From Oricola sp. (GTDB lineage Bacteria; Pseudomonadota; Alphaproteobacteria; Rhizobiales; Rhizobiaceae): 64,000 nucleotides of DNA. Position numbers and translations under genes: made by a program. This document shows, one piece after another, positions 50,529 to 61,507 of the stretch. How positions within the stretch are numbered: the first letter of the stretch is position 1; every line of letters begins with the position of its first letter. Location: positions 49,422 to 113,421 of the forward strand of contig NZ_JALEGV010000009.1 in assembly GCF_022763245.1 (NCBI RefSeq), written 5' to 3'. The notes beneath the pieces are model-generated. The model was given only the letters and a program-made list of their open reading frames with translations. It made no database searches and was not told where the DNA came from.

Positions 50529-51800
50529 ATGACAGTCCAGTCGAAACTGCCGCTGACGGCGGCTGAAACGGCCTTGGTCGACCAGTTCGGCACGCGTGTC
50601 GGCTCGCTGCCGGGCAATGCCAATGTGGTGCAGATCCGCGATCGCGCCATCCAGGCGATCAAGGAGAACGGCCTGCCGACGCGCCGCGTCGAGGCCTGGC
50701 ACTACACCGATCTGCGCCGTTTGCTGGCGGGCGTGCCTGCGGACGATCCCGCTGCGGACGCCGCGGACCTCGAGCCCGTCTTGTCGGATGCCGTGCGGTT
50801 CACCTTGAAGAACGGCCGCATCGCCGCGACCGGCCGGGTGGAGTCCGTCACCGTCCAGTCGATGGCGGACGCGCTTCGCGCCGACGTGTCGGGCGTGTCG
50901 CTCGCCGATCACGGGATCATCGACGCGACGGGCCTGATCAACGCCGCCTTCGTGACCGACGGTTTCGTGGTGCAGGTGGAAGACGGCGCCGAGCCGGCAC
51001 ATCCGGTCGAATTGCAGTCGCTGCATGACGGCGGGCAGGCGCATGTGCGCAATGTCGTGACGGTGGGCGAAGGGTCCAGGGCGACGTTCTTCGACCGCCA
51101 GGCCGGCAGCGACGCGGCCGTGCTCGACACGGCCGTCACCGAGCTGAAGTTGCGCAAGAACGCCGAAGCGACCTGGATCACCGTTCAGGAAACGGGCGAG
51201 GCGGCGACGCATCTGGCGCAGATGAACATCACGCTCGACGAGAACGCGAAGCTGACGCTGTTCGTCGTCAATCTGTCCGGCAAGATCGTGCGCCAGGAGA
51301 TCAATGCCGACGTGCTGGGCGAGGGCGCCGACCTGACGTTCCGGGCGGTCAACCTGATCGGCGACGACGCCCATTGCGACATCACCCTGTCGCTCGGCCA
51401 TCTCGTGCCGAACACGACCTCGACGGAGACCGTGCGCAATGTCGTGACCGGCAGGGCGCAGGGCGTGTTCCAGGGGCAGATCCGGGTCGACCAGATCGCC
51501 CAGAAGACCGATGCGCAGATGGCGTGCAACACGCTGCTGCTTTCCGACGACGCCGGCTTCTCCACCAAGCCGGAACTGGAGATCTTCGCCGATGACGTGG
51601 TCTGCGCGCATGGCGCGACGGTCGCGGAGATCGACCACAATCATCTGTTCTACCTGATGGCCCGCGGCATCTCCGAGAAGACGGCGCGCGGCCTTCTGAT
51701 CAAGGCCTTCGTTGCCGAGATCGTCGAGGAACTGGCGGACGAGCGGCTGATCGAGGCGCTTGAAACCCGCATCGACCGCTGGCTGGAGGCGCATGGCTGA
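50529..51800 (+). CDS. sufD: Fe-S assembly protein SufD
   Basis: The 423-residue SufB paralogue has the RRVEAWHYTDLRRLL N-terminal block, the CAHGATVAEIDHNHLFYLM block, quoted in part, with the conserved His of the SufD cluster site, and a C-terminal LLIKAFVAEIVEEL. It pairs with SufB on SufC. The ATG follows GAGG. It ends 2 bases before sufS. Confidence 0.95.
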   Translation: MTVQSKLPLTAAETALVDQFGTRVGSLPGNANVVQIRDRAIQAIKENGLPTRRVEAWHYTDLRRLLAGVPADDPAADAADLEPVLSDAVRFTLKNGRIAATGRVESVTVQSMADALRADVSGVSLADHGIIDATGLINAAFVTDGFVVQVEDGAEPAHPVELQSLHDGGQAHVRNVVTVGEGSRATFFDRQAGSDAAVLDTAVTELKLRKNAEATWITVQETGEAATHLAQMNITLDENAKLTLFVVNLSGKIVRQEINADVLGEGADLTFRAVNLIGDDAHCDITLSLGHLVPNTTSTETVRNVVTGRAQGVFQGQIRVDQIAQKTDAQMACNTLLLSDDAGFSTKPELEIFADDVVCAHGATVAEIDHNHLFYLMARGISEKTARGLLIKAFVAEIVEELADERLIEALETRIDRWLEAHG

Positions 51801-51802
51801 CC

Positions 51803-53038
<1,236 letters not shown>

Positions 53039-53051
53039 CGGGAACCTGACT

Positions 53052-53459
53052 ATGGACGAACAGCACAAGACGGACGAGCAGGCGGCGACGACGGCCGAGA
53101 CCGAGGTCGTCCAAGAGGACGCCGCGCAGGCCTCCGCGCTGCCGCGTGAGGAACTGGCGCGCATGACCGACGACATCGTCGCGGCGCTCAAGACCGTCTA
53201 CGACCCCGAAATCCCGGCCGACATCTACGAACTCGGCCTGATCTACAAGGTCGACATCGAGGACGACCGCTCGGTCAAGATCGACATGACGCTGACGGCG
53301 CCCGGTTGTCCGGTCGCCGGCGAGATGCCAGGCTGGGTCGAGAACGCCGTTCGCACGGTCGAGGGCGTGATGGATGTCGAGGTCGCGATGGTGTTCGACC
53401 CGCCCTGGACGCCGGATCGCATGTCGGAAGAAGCGCAGGTCGCTGTCGGCTGGTACTGA
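53052..53459 (+). CDS. sufT: SufT family (MIP18/DUF59) Fe-S assembly protein
   Basis: The 135-residue protein has an acidic N-terminus and the DUF59 domain with YDPEIPADIYELGLIY, LTAPGCPVAGE and VFDPPWTPDRMSEEA. DUF59 proteins help deliver Fe-S clusters to targets. It lies 13 bases after sufS. In related genomes a sufA-type carrier gene follows; here a DUF427 gene follows instead. Confidence 0.93.
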   Translation: MDEQHKTDEQAATTAETEVVQEDAAQASALPREELARMTDDIVAALKTVYDPEIPADIYELGLIYKVDIEDDRSVKIDMTLTAPGCPVAGEMPGWVENAVRTVEGVMDVEVAMVFDPPWTPDRMSEEAQVAVGWY

Positions 53460-53494
53460 CGCCGCCGCGATCGGCTTGTGAGAGGGAGAGGCCG

Positions 53495-53875
53495 ATGTTT
53501 CGCCTGACCATCCACAACCCGGACAATGACGCCCATTTCATGCGGGTGAAGCCCGTGAAGGCGACGGTGCGCGTGCGTCGCGACGGCGTGCTTCTGGCCG
53601 AGACGCGCGCGGCGCTGCGCGTGCTGGAGACCGGGCGCGACGTCTACGACCCCGTCATCTACATTCCCGCGACCGACCTGACGGCGCAGTTGCAGACGGT
53701 CGAGGGCAAATCGACCCATTGTCCGCTGAAGGGCGACGCGTCCTATCTCACGCTCGACGGCACGGAGATTGCATGGATCTACGACCGGCCGCTTCCCTTC
53801 GCGGATCTGATCGCAGGCCATGTCGCCTTTTACCGCGAGAAGGTCGCGATCGAGGAGATCGGCCCGGATGCGTAG
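53495..53875 (+). CDS. DUF427 family protein
   Basis: The 126-residue protein matches DUF427 by RVLETGRDVYDPVIYIPATD, STHCPLKGDASY, WIYDRPLP and GHVAFYREKV. Function is unknown for the family. The ATG has GGGAGAG upstream. Its last 8 bases overlap the start of the next gene, so translation of the two is probably linked. Confidence 0.88.
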   Translation: MFRLTIHNPDNDAHFMRVKPVKATVRVRRDGVLLAETRAALRVLETGRDVYDPVIYIPATDLTAQLQTVEGKSTHCPLKGDASYLTLDGTEIAWIYDRPLPFADLIAGHVAFYREKVAIEEIGPDA

Positions 53876-54536
53876 TTTCGACGAGATCTTCGCGATCGCC
53901 GCCGAGCGGAAGGGCGGCCGCGACCAGCTCGAGGCGCTGCTGGAACCGCCGTCGGGCGAGACCGACCTCGCCGCGATCCCGGATGACCGCTGGCTGTCAT
54001 GCGCGACCAAATGCATCTTCAACGCCGGCTTCAACTGGAAGGTGGTCGAGGCGATGTGGCCCGGCTTTGAGGAGGTGTTTCACGGCTTCGACATCGGCTG
54101 GTGCTCGATGCTCAATGACGAGGAGATCGCCGGGCTTGCCTCCGACACGCGCATCGTGCGCCACGGCGGGAAGATCCGGGCGGTGCAGGAGAACGCTGTC
54201 TTCCTGCGCGATCTGGCGGCCGAGCACGGCAGCGCCGCGCGGTTCTTCGCCGACTGGCCGGTCTCGGACCAGGCCGGGCTGCTCGAACTTCTGAAGAAGC
54301 GCGGCTCGCGCCTCGGCGGCAATACCGGGCAGTATTTCCTGCGTTTCATGGGCAAGGACAGCTACGTGCTGTCGCGCGACGTGATCGCGAGGCTCGTCGC
54401 CGAAGGCGTGGTCGACAAGGCCCCGACGTCGCGCGGGGCGATGGCCAAGGTTCAGGCGGCCTTCAACACATGGCAGGAGCAATCCGGGCGTTCGGTGAAG
54501 GAGATCAGCCGGACGCTTGCGATGAGCGTCGGCTAG
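53868..54536 (+). CDS. DNA-3-methyladenine glycosylase I-like protein
   Basis: The 222-residue protein has a helical fold with RWLSCATKCIFNAGFNWKVVE, FHGFDIGWCS and GGNTGQYFLRFMGKDSY, similar to the Tag/COG2818 glycosylase family. The N-terminal zinc-binding Cys and aromatic residues of E. coli Tag are not visible, so base-excision activity is unproved. It overlaps DUF427. Confidence 0.75.
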   Translation: MRSFDEIFAIAAERKGGRDQLEALLEPPSGETDLAAIPDDRWLSCATKCIFNAGFNWKVVEAMWPGFEEVFHGFDIGWCSMLNDEEIAGLASDTRIVRHGGKIRAVQENAVFLRDLAAEHGSAARFFADWPVSDQAGLLELLKKRGSRLGGNTGQYFLRFMGKDSYVLSRDVIARLVAEGVVDKAPTSRGAMAKVQAAFNTWQEQSGRSVKEISRTLAMSVG

Positions 54537-54544
54537 GCGGGACA

Positions 54545-55009
54545 ATGAACGACAATCCGGTTATTCGCGAGGCGGTGGAAGCCGACCTTCCTGCGCTCGC
54601 GGCGATCTATTCCGGCGACGACAAGGGCGGCCACGGCGACACGACCGATCCGGCGGCGTTGCCCCACTATCGGGCTGCCTTTCGTCGCATCGAAGCCAAT
54701 CCGGGGATCCGGTTGCTGGTGGTGGAAAAGGAGGGCGAGGTGGTCGGCACGGCGCAGGTCGTCCTCGTGCCGGCACTGACGGGCAGAGGAGCGTCTCGCA
54801 TGATCGTCGAGGCGGTTCACGTTCGTGCCGACATGCGCGGCATGCGGCTCGGCGAGGCGCTGATGCGCCATTGCGTCGAACTCGGGCGCGAGGCCGGCGT
54901 CCGGCTGGTCGAACTGACCTCAAACGCCCGGCGCACCGACGCGCATCGCTTCTACGAGCGGCTCGGTTTCAAGCAGTCGCATCTGGGTTTCAAGATGACC
55001 CTGTATTGA
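54545..55009 (+). CDS. GNAT acetyltransferase
   Basis: The 154-residue protein has the GNAT core: VVEKEGEVVGTAQVVLVP, EAVHVRADMRGMRLGEALM with the acetyl-CoA loop, and TSNARRTDAHRFYERLGF. The acceptor is not known. It begins 8 bases after the glycosylase-like gene. Confidence 0.9.
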   Translation: MNDNPVIREAVEADLPALAAIYSGDDKGGHGDTTDPAALPHYRAAFRRIEANPGIRLLVVEKEGEVVGTAQVVLVPALTGRGASRMIVEAVHVRADMRGMRLGEALMRHCVELGREAGVRLVELTSNARRTDAHRFYERLGFKQSHLGFKMTLY

Positions 55010-55094
55010 CGGTGCGCGGGCGGCTGCACCCTTGCAATCGCCTTGTTGCAACGCCATAAGCGGAGTCGAGAGACATGCGCCGGACGTGGATGCG

Positions 55095-55493
55095 ATGAAA
55101 GACTTCCTGATACAGTTCTTCACCTGGTGGAACGGCCAGACCATGGGCACCCGTTTCCATACGTGGCGCAATGGCGAACGGGTCGGCGAGGACGAGTTCG
55201 GCAATGTCTATTACCAGGGCGGCAAGGACGCCGAGGGGCGCACGCGCCGCTGGGTGATCTACAACGGCTATGCCGAGGCGACGAGCATTCCGGCCGGCTG
55301 GCACGGCTGGATGCATCACCGCGTCGACACGCCGCCTTCCAAGGAAGAGTACACGCCGCGCGAATGGCAGAAGGCGCACCGCCCGAACATGACGGGCACG
55401 CCGGGCGCCTACCGTCCGCACGGCTCGATGTTCACGCCGGAGAACCGGCCTGTCGTGACCGGCGACTACGACGCCTGGACGCCCGGCGAATAG
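55095..55493 (+). CDS. NDUFA12-like complex I accessory subunit
   Basis: The 132-residue protein is homologous to the 17.2-kDa accessory subunit of mitochondrial complex I and its alphaproteobacterial counterparts. The evidence is WWNGQTMGTRFHTWRNGE, VGEDEFGNVYYQGG, RRWVIYNGYAEAT and WHGWMHHRVDTPP. It precedes DUF2155 and aat in the usual order for Hyphomicrobiales. ATG 55095 is preferred to an upstream frame beginning at 55032. Confidence 0.93.
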   Translation: MKDFLIQFFTWWNGQTMGTRFHTWRNGERVGEDEFGNVYYQGGKDAEGRTRRWVIYNGYAEATSIPAGWHGWMHHRVDTPPSKEEYTPREWQKAHRPNMTGTPGAYRPHGSMFTPENRPVVTGDYDAWTPGE

Positions 55494-55595
55494 GCTGGAA
55501 AACCAGCGCCTCAGGTCGCAATTCCACCGCGCTTCTGCCACAACCGGGCGTTAGTGAGTCGCATGACTCGCCAAACGGGAACCGAAACGGGATTC

Positions 55596-56012
55596 ATGAT
55601 GCGTGCATTCTGGACGAAACCGGCGGCGATCGCGGCTCTTGCGATCGCCATGATGGCCGCCCCGGCATGGGCGGAGCGCTCGGCCAATCCCGTCGCCCAA
55701 TTCTCCGGCATCGACAAGATCACCGGCCGCATCATCACCTTCGACGTCTATATCGACGAGACGGTGCAGTTCGGCGCCCTGCAGGTGACCCCGCGCGTCT
55801 GCTACTCGCGTTCGGACAACGAGGCGCCGGGATCGACGGCCTTCGTCGAGGTCGACGAGATCACGCTCGACCGCAAGATTCGCCGCATCTTCACGGGCTG
55901 GATGTATGCCGACAGCCCGGGCCTGAACGCCGTCGAGCACGCCGTCTACGACGTGTGGCTGAAGGGCTGCAAGGTCGAGTCCGACGTTCCGCCGCCTGAC
56001 CGTTCGTCCTGA
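55596..56012 (+). CDS. DUF2155 periplasmic protein
   Basis: The 138-residue protein has a signal peptide cut after APAWA and the DUF2155 core with ISxITGR-like DKITGRIITFDV, RVCYSRSDNEAP, FTGWMYADSPGL and DVWLKGC. Function is unknown. An upstream GTG/ATG at 55554/55563 would lengthen the signal region. It abuts aat tail-to-tail with no gap. Confidence 0.9.
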   Translation: MMRAFWTKPAAIAALAIAMMAAPAWAERSANPVAQFSGIDKITGRIITFDVYIDETVQFGALQVTPRVCYSRSDNEAPGSTAFVEVDEITLDRKIRRIFTGWMYADSPGLNAVEHAVYDVWLKGCKVESDVPPPDRSS

Positions 56013-56636
56013 TCAGTCGAAGACCGCTTCGCCGGTGATAGCCTCGGCCAGCATCGCTTCGTAGTCTTCCTGCGGCACGTCGATTGCGCCGAAGCGCTTC
56101 AGGTGCCCCGTCGTAAACTGCGTGTCGAGCAGCACGAAGCCGCGTTCGCGCAGGCGTTCGACCAGGTGCACCAGGCAGATCTTGGAGGCGTCGGTCTTGC
56201 GCGAGAACATGCTCTCGCCGAAGAAGGCCCTCCCCAGAGACACGCCGTAGAGACCGCCGACGAGCTGGTCGTCCTCCCAGGCTTCCACCGAATGGGCGTG
56301 GCCCATGGCGTGCAGCTGCACGTAGAGTTCGCGGATCGTCCGGTTGATCCAGGTGCGCTCGCGATCCGGCGTCGCCTCCGCGCAGGCCATGATCACGGCG
56401 CGGAAGGCGGTGTTGAAGCGGATGTCGAAGGGCGCCTGGCGAACCTTCTTGGCGAGGCTGCGCGGCACGTGGAAAGCGTCCAGCGGAATGACGCCGCGCA
56501 TTTCGGGCTGCACCCAGAAGACGTTCGGATCGTCGGCATCGTCCGCCATGGGAAAGATGCCGGCCGCATAGGCGCGCAGCAGGATTTGCGGCGTCAGCCC
56601 ATGCTTGCCGCGGCGGTCGTCGTCGCCACGCGTCAT
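56013..56636 (-). CDS. aat: Leucyl/phenylalanyl-tRNA-protein transferase
   Basis: The 207-residue enzyme adds Leu or Phe to N-terminal Arg/Lys of N-end-rule substrates. The evidence is the [20 protein letters not shown] region, [42 protein letters not shown], quoted in part, and FGESMFS. It is transcribed from upstream of accC on the minus strand. Confidence 0.95.
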   Translation of the reverse strand: MTRGDDDRRGKHGLTPQILLRAYAAGIFPMADDADDPNVFWVQPEMRGVIPLDAFHVPRSLAKKVRQAPFDIRFNTAFRAVIMACAEATPDRERTWINRTIRELYVQLHAMGHAHSVEAWEDDQLVGGLYGVSLGRAFFGESMFSRKTDASKICLVHLVERLRERGFVLLDTQFTTGHLKRFGAIDVPQEDYEAMLAEAITGEAVFD

Positions 56637-56648
56637 GGGGCCGACACC

Positions 56649-57998
56649 CTAATGGCCGGTCGAGGCCGCCAGATGCTTCTCGAGCCAGTGGATATCGTAG
56701 TCTCCATTGGCGATGTCCTGATTTTGCACCAGTTCCTGGAACAGCGGCAGGGTCGAGTTGATGCCGTCGACCACGAATTCGTCAAGGCAGCGGCGCAGCC
56801 GCATCATGCATTCGACGCGGTTGCGTCCGTGCACGATCAGCTTGCCGATCAGGCTGTCGTAATAGGGCGGGATCTTGTAGCCCGCATAGACGCCGGAATC
56901 GACGCGCACGCCCAGGCCGCCCGGCGTGTGATAGTGGGTGATCGTGCCGGGAGAGGGCACGAAGGTGCGGGCGTCCTCGGCATTGATGCGGCATTCGATG
57001 GCGTGGCCCTCGAAGGTGATCTCGCTTTGATGCACGGACAGGCCTGCGCCGGAGGCGACGCGCAGCTGCTCGTGAACGAGGTCGATGCCGGTGATTGCCT
57101 CGGTGACCGGATGCTCCACCTGCAGGCGGGTGTTCATCTCGATGAAATAGAACTCGCCGTTCTCGTAGAGGAACTCGACCGTCCCGGCGCCGCGATAGCC
57201 CATCTCGGCGACCGCGTTGGCGCAGATCTCGCCGATTTCCTTGCGCTGCTTGGCGTTGAGCGCGGGGGAATTCGCCTCTTCCCAGACCTTCTGGTGGCGG
57301 CGCTGCAACGAGCAGTCGCGCTCGCCCAGATGGACGCCGGCACCCTTGCCGTCGCCGACGACCTGGACCTCGATGTGGCGTGGCTGGCCGAGGAATTTCT
57401 CGATATAGACGGCGTCGTTGCCGAAGGCCGCGCCGGCTTCCGAGCGGGCGGTGTGCAGGGCGACGACCAGTTCCGATTCGGAGCGTGCCACCTTCATGCC
57501 GCGTCCGCCGCCGCCGGCAGTCGCCTTGATGATGACCGGATAGCCGATCTCGGCGGCAACGCGCCGGGCCTCGGTCTCGTCGCTGACGCCGCCTTCGGAG
57601 CCGGGCACCACCGGAATGCCGAGCTTGGCGGCGGTGCGCTTGGCCTCGATCTTGTCGCCCATCACGGAGATGTGCTGGGCGGTCGGACCGATGAAGGTGA
57701 TGTTGTGGGCTTCCAGGATCTCGGCGAAGCGGGCGTTTTCCGACAGGAAGCCGTAGCCCGGATGCACCGCGTCGGCGCCGGTGATTTCGCAGGCGGCGAC
57801 GATCTGGTGGATGTTGAGATAGCTGTCGCGCGAGGGCGGCGGGCCGATGCAGACGCTTTCGTCGGCGAGGCGGACATGCATGGCCGATTCATCGGCGGTC
57901 GAATGGACCGCCACGGTCGCGATGCCGAGTTCCTTGCAGGCGCGCAGCACGCGCAAGGCGATTTCCCCGCGATTGGCGATGAGAACCTTGTTGAACAT
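56649..57998 (-). CDS. accC: Biotin carboxylase (acetyl-CoA carboxylase)
   Basis: The 449-residue ATP-grasp enzyme carboxylates biotin on AccB. It has KVLIANRGEIALRVLRA, VHPGYGFLSENA, a glycine-rich ATP loop KATAGGGGRGMKVA, RHIEVQVVGD, GAGTVEFLYENGE and EMNTRLQVEHPVTEA. It lies 17 bases downstream of accB on the same strand. Confidence 0.97.
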   Translation of the reverse strand: MFNKVLIANRGEIALRVLRACKELGIATVAVHSTADESAMHVRLADESVCIGPPPSRDSYLNIHQIVAACEITGADAVHPGYGFLSENARFAEILEAHNITFIGPTAQHISVMGDKIEAKRTAAKLGIPVVPGSEGGVSDETEARRVAAEIGYPVIIKATAGGGGRGMKVARSESELVVALHTARSEAGAAFGNDAVYIEKFLGQPRHIEVQVVGDGKGAGVHLGERDCSLQRRHQKVWEEANSPALNAKQRKEIGEICANAVAEMGYRGAGTVEFLYENGEFYFIEMNTRLQVEHPVTEAITGIDLVHEQLRVASGAGLSVHQSEITFEGHAIECRINAEDARTFVPSPGTITHYHTPGGLGVRVDSGVYAGYKIPPYYDSLIGKLIVHGRNRVECMMRLRRCLDEFVVDGINSTLPLFQELVQNQDIANGDYDIHWLEKHLAASTGH

Positions 57999-58015
57999 GT
58001 CCGGTCCCGACTGAC

Positions 58016-58492
58016 TTACGCGATGACGACGAGCGGCTGGCCGAATTCCACCGGCTGGGAGTCGACCACGAGGATTTCCGTCACCGTGCCGGAGCGCGGG
58101 GCGGGAATCTGGTTCATCGTCTTCATCGCCTCGATGATCACCAGCGTGTCGCCTTCCTTCACCGTCTTGCCGACCTCGATGAACGCCTCGGCGCCGGGTG
58201 CCGGCGCGAGATAGGCGGTGCCGACCATGGGCGAGGGCACTTCATGGCCGCTGCGTTTGGGGGCGGCATCGGCCGCGGCGGTTGCCTCTGCAGGCGCGAG
58301 CGGCGCGGAAGGCGCAGCCGGGGCCATGGGGGCCGGAACGACCGCATGGGCGGGCGCGGCGTAGAGTTCGCGCGAGACCCTGATGCGCAGGTCACCCTGC
58401 TCGATTTCGATCTCGGTGAGATCGGTTTCCGTCAGAATGGAGGCGAGTTCCTTCACCAGCCCCGTGTTCATCGCCGGCTTGCGTTCACCCAT
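58016..58492 (-). CDS. accB: Biotin carboxyl carrier protein
   Basis: The 158-residue protein has an Ala/Pro-rich linker (about 45-80) and a biotinyl domain whose biotin-accepting lysine is K124 in EAMKTMN. It carries the carboxyl group for fatty acid synthesis with AccC. The ATG is 24 bases from the aroQ stop; aroQ, accB and accC form one minus-strand group. Confidence 0.96.
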   Translation of the reverse strand: MGERKPAMNTGLVKELASILTETDLTEIEIEQGDLRIRVSRELYAAPAHAVVPAPMAPAAPSAPLAPAEATAAADAAPKRSGHEVPSPMVGTAYLAPAPGAEAFIEVGKTVKEGDTLVIIEAMKTMNQIPAPRSGTVTEILVVDSQPVEFGQPLVVIA

Positions 58493-58516
58493 GTCGTTTC
58501 CAACCCTGTGAGTCTG

Positions 58517-58960
58517 TCATTGTTCTTTCATATGATTGGCCAGCGCTTGGATCGCAAGCAGATAGCCTTGCGTTCCCAGGCCGCAAATCATCCCTTTTGC
58601 CACGGCGGTGACGTAGGAATGATGGCGAAACCGCTCGCGGGCATGAATGTTGGAGATGTGCACCTCCACGACCAGCGTGCTGGCGCCCGCGATGGCGTCG
58701 CGCAGTGCGATCGAGGTGTGCGAATAGGCGCCGGGATTGAACACGACGCCGACGCCCTCGCGACCGGCTTGCTGCAGCTTGTCGACCAGTTCGCCCTCGT
58801 GGTTCGACTGGAAGGTCGCGACCTCAAGGCCGAGCTCGGCGCCGAAGCGTTCGCACTCGGCATTCACATCGTCCAATGTCTGGGCACCGTAAACCGCCGG
58901 CTCGCGCAAGCCAAGCAGGTTGAGGTTGGGGCCGTTGAGGATGAGGATGCGATCGGTCAT
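58517..58960 (-). CDS. aroQ: 3-Dehydroquinate dehydratase, type II
   Basis: The 147-residue shikimate-pathway enzyme has NGPNLNLLGLREPAVYG with the catalytic Tyr, SNHEGELVD, NPGAYSHTSIAL and EVHISNIHARE. It is upstream of accB on the minus strand. Confidence 0.96.
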   Translation of the reverse strand: MTDRILILNGPNLNLLGLREPAVYGAQTLDDVNAECERFGAELGLEVATFQSNHEGELVDKLQQAGREGVGVVFNPGAYSHTSIALRDAIAGASTLVVEVHISNIHARERFRHHSYVTAVAKGMICGLGTQGYLLAIQALANHMKEQ

Positions 58961-59122
58961 TGCGTGCTTCGCCGCTGCTTCGCTTTGTCGCGTGTTGTTC
59001 TTGGCGCTTCGGTAGAGGCTGCGGCGGTCGCGGGCAAGGGGCGAGGACGGAAATTCCCCGTCCGCCCCGCTGTCCGCACATGATTTTTGCCGGTTTTGCC
59101 CGCAGTTAGGCTGGCCGGACGG

Positions 59123-59977
59123 TCAGCAGACGGTGGAACCGCACTCGCGCACATTCGCGACCTTCTGCGACAGGACGCTCTCGCCCAGCGCGCCGGAGAC
59201 GACTTCGTCGCCGATCACATAGGCCGGCGTGCCGGTGATGCCGAGTTCGTTGGCGAGCGCATAGGTGGCGCGCACGCGTTCCGCGATGCTCGGGTCGCCC
59301 ATCTGGGTGCGCAGTTCGGCCTCGTCGGCGCCGAGATCGGTGGCGATGCGGATGGCCGACTCCTCGCCGGCGCGGCCGTCGAAGCCGAGCAGGCGCAGGT
59401 GGAACTCGGGATAGGCTTCCGGCTTCAGATCGAAGAACGCCAGCGCGACGCGGTGCGCGGCTTCCGAATCGGGGCCGAGGATCGGGAATTCCTTGAGGAC
59501 GAATTTCAGTTCCGTGTCGTCCTCCATCATGGAGATCATGTCGCTCATGGCGCGCTTGCAGAAGCCGCAATTGTAATCGAAGAACTCGACCACGGTGACG
59601 GAGCCCTTGGGATTGCCGAGGACCGGGTCGGCGAGGCTCTCGAAGATGTTGGCCTTCTGCGACTCGATCGCCTCGGCCTGCTGCTCGCGCTGGGCGCTCT
59701 GCTGCTTTTCCTGCAGGGCGTCCTGGACGTCGAGCATGAATTCCGGGTTTTCGAGCAGGTATTCGCGCATCGTCGTGATGATGAAATCCTTGTCGCCGGC
59801 GGACGCCGTTTCGACCGCGGGCGCCTGCGTTTCGACTGCCGGCGTTTCAGCGACTTCGACTTCGGCCGCGTTCGTCGCGATCGGCGACGGCTGGCCGGCG
59901 AAATAGGTGGCAAAGCCCAGCCCGCCGACGAAGGCGATGGCGACGGGGGCTACGAGTTTCCAATCCAGGCTGGGCAT
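59123..59977 (-). CDS. DsbA-like thiol-disulfide oxidoreductase
   Basis: The 284-residue envelope protein has an N-terminal anchor/signal (VAPVAIAFVGGLGFATYF), a Glu/Ala/Val-rich spacer and a Gln-rich helix. The DsbA/Com1-type thioredoxin fold carries CGFC after VEFFDYN and a cis-Pro at TGTPAYV. It oxidises or isomerises disulfides outside the cytoplasm. It lies downstream of the M48-TPR gene on the same strand. Confidence 0.92.
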   Translation of the reverse strand: MPSLDWKLVAPVAIAFVGGLGFATYFAGQPSPIATNAAEVEVAETPAVETQAPAVETASAGDKDFIITTMREYLLENPEFMLDVQDALQEKQQSAQREQQAEAIESQKANIFESLADPVLGNPKGSVTVVEFFDYNCGFCKRAMSDMISMMEDDTELKFVLKEFPILGPDSEAAHRVALAFFDLKPEAYPEFHLRLLGFDGRAGEESAIRIATDLGADEAELRTQMGDPSIAERVRATYALANELGITGTPAYVIGDEVVSGALGESVLSQKVANVRECGSTVC

Positions 59978-60007
59978 GCAGTTTCCTCTCAGGCAGTGCG
60001 GGCCGGT

Positions 60008-61369
60008 CTAGCGGCCTCGTTTAGGCGGTTTGAAGCGTTGAATGTCATCGGCGCGCAGCCATTGCGGCGACCGGGGCGGGAAGCGGCGCTTGGCGCGCGC
60101 GGCGAACACCGCGGCCTCCTTGTAGAGGCCGGAATGGAAATGCTGCTCTGCGGTCGCCAGATCGGCCTCGCCGACCTCGCCGAGACGGCCATAGGCCATG
60201 GCGAGATAGCGGTAGCCCTGCGGATTGACCGGGTCGAGCGACAGGGCGACCTCCAGCTCGCCGACGGCGCGGCGCAGGCTCTGCGGATCGCCCTGCAGCA
60301 CCAGCGCGTGGCCGAGTTCGCTCTGGATCAGGCTGGAACCTTGCTTGTCGAGGCGCGCGGCCTTGGAGAACGCGTCCGCCGCGGCACGGGCATCGCCGGC
60401 CTTGAGCTGGATCTCCCCCTTCATCTCGTGGAGATAGGGGTTGGAGGGATCGCCGGCAATGAGCTTGTCGATCATCGGGAGGGCTTCGCGGGGCGAGCCG
60501 TAGAGGAACTTGGCGATGGCGCGCGCATATTGCGCGGCCTTCTTGCTTTTGGTCGACTGCGCGAAGCTTTCGGCGGCGCCCGGGCCGCTGACATAGGCGA
60601 TGATCTTGGCGCGCGCCATCTCGTGACGCTCCTGCAAGGCGGCCGGATCGGTCTTGTTGAAGAAGCGGCTCTTGCGCGCGGTGTCCTGCAGCGCGGAAAT
60701 GCGTTCCCGGGGCAGGGGATGGCTGACCTTGTAGGGATTGATGCGGTCGCTGACGAGCGACAGGTCGCGCTGCAGCCTTTCGAAGGTGACGAGCATGCCC
60801 TTGGGCGACTGGCCGGTCTTTTCCAGGTAGCCGATCGCGGCACGGTCGGCGGTCAGTTCCTCGCTGCGCTGATAGGTGAGGAGGCCGCGGCGGGCCGCTT
60901 CCGCGCCGCCCATCGCCAGGCCGCCGCCCGCGCTGACACCGGCGCTGTTGCCGGCCGATCCGGCGGCGACGGCCGCCGTCGCGCCGAGGATCGCGCTGAC
61001 CGTCGCGATGGTCTGCGCGCGATCGAGCTGCTGGCGCAAGCGGTCCTGGTGACCGCCCGCCAGATGGCCGATCTCATGGGCGAGGACGCCGATCACCTCG
61101 TTGGGCGTTTCCGACCGGACGATGGTGCCGGTGTGGATGAAGATCTTGGTGCCGGAGACGAAAGCGTTGAAGGCGGACGAGTTGACCAGGATGATGTCGG
61201 TCCGATCGGCGCGCAGCCCCGCTGCCTTGTAGAGGGGGCGCGCATAATCGACGAGCAGCTCCTCGATCTCGGCATCGCGCACGATCGGCGGGCGGGATTG
61301 CGCACGCGCCGGCATCGCCGTCGCGATTGCGAACGCCACCAGCGCAAACGATGTCGCGATTTTTCGCAC
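60008..61369 (-). CDS. M48 metallopeptidase with TPR repeats (BepA-like)
   Basis: The protein is about 453 residues with a signal peptide (ATSFALVAFAIATAMPARA). The zinc motif HEIGH is at residues 98-102, the third ligand helix (RSEELTADRAAIGYL) follows, and TPR repeats fill the C-terminus. Related BepA/YfgC proteins degrade misfolded outer-membrane proteins. The GTG at 61369 gives MRKIATS; a much longer frame upstream is the shadow of the divergent aminotransferase. Confidence 0.92.
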   Translation of the reverse strand: MRKIATSFALVAFAIATAMPARAQSRPPIVRDAEIEELLVDYARPLYKAAGLRADRTDIILVNSSAFNAFVSGTKIFIHTGTIVRSETPNEVIGVLAHEIGHLAGGHQDRLRQQLDRAQTIATVSAILGATAAVAAGSAGNSAGVSAGGGLAMGGAEAARRGLLTYQRSEELTADRAAIGYLEKTGQSPKGMLVTFERLQRDLSLVSDRINPYKVSHPLPRERISALQDTARKSRFFNKTDPAALQERHEMARAKIIAYVSGPGAAESFAQSTKSKKAAQYARAIAKFLYGSPREALPMIDKLIAGDPSNPYLHEMKGEIQLKAGDARAAADAFSKAARLDKQGSSLIQSELGHALVLQGDPQSLRRAVGELEVALSLDPVNPQGYRYLAMAYGRLGEVGEADLATAEQHFHSGLYKEAAVFAARAKRRFPPRSPQWLRADDIQRFKPPKRGR

Positions 61370-61507
61370 CAATTGGCAAATCTCCGTCGACTGTGCTTTT
61401 AGAGTGCTTCCCTTGCGGTTGGCTATTGCGAATTGACCGCCAATCATAGCGAAAACAAGGCTCGTACACCGGATCGTGATGCGGGTGGATTTCGGGAGCA
61501 TTGCTCG

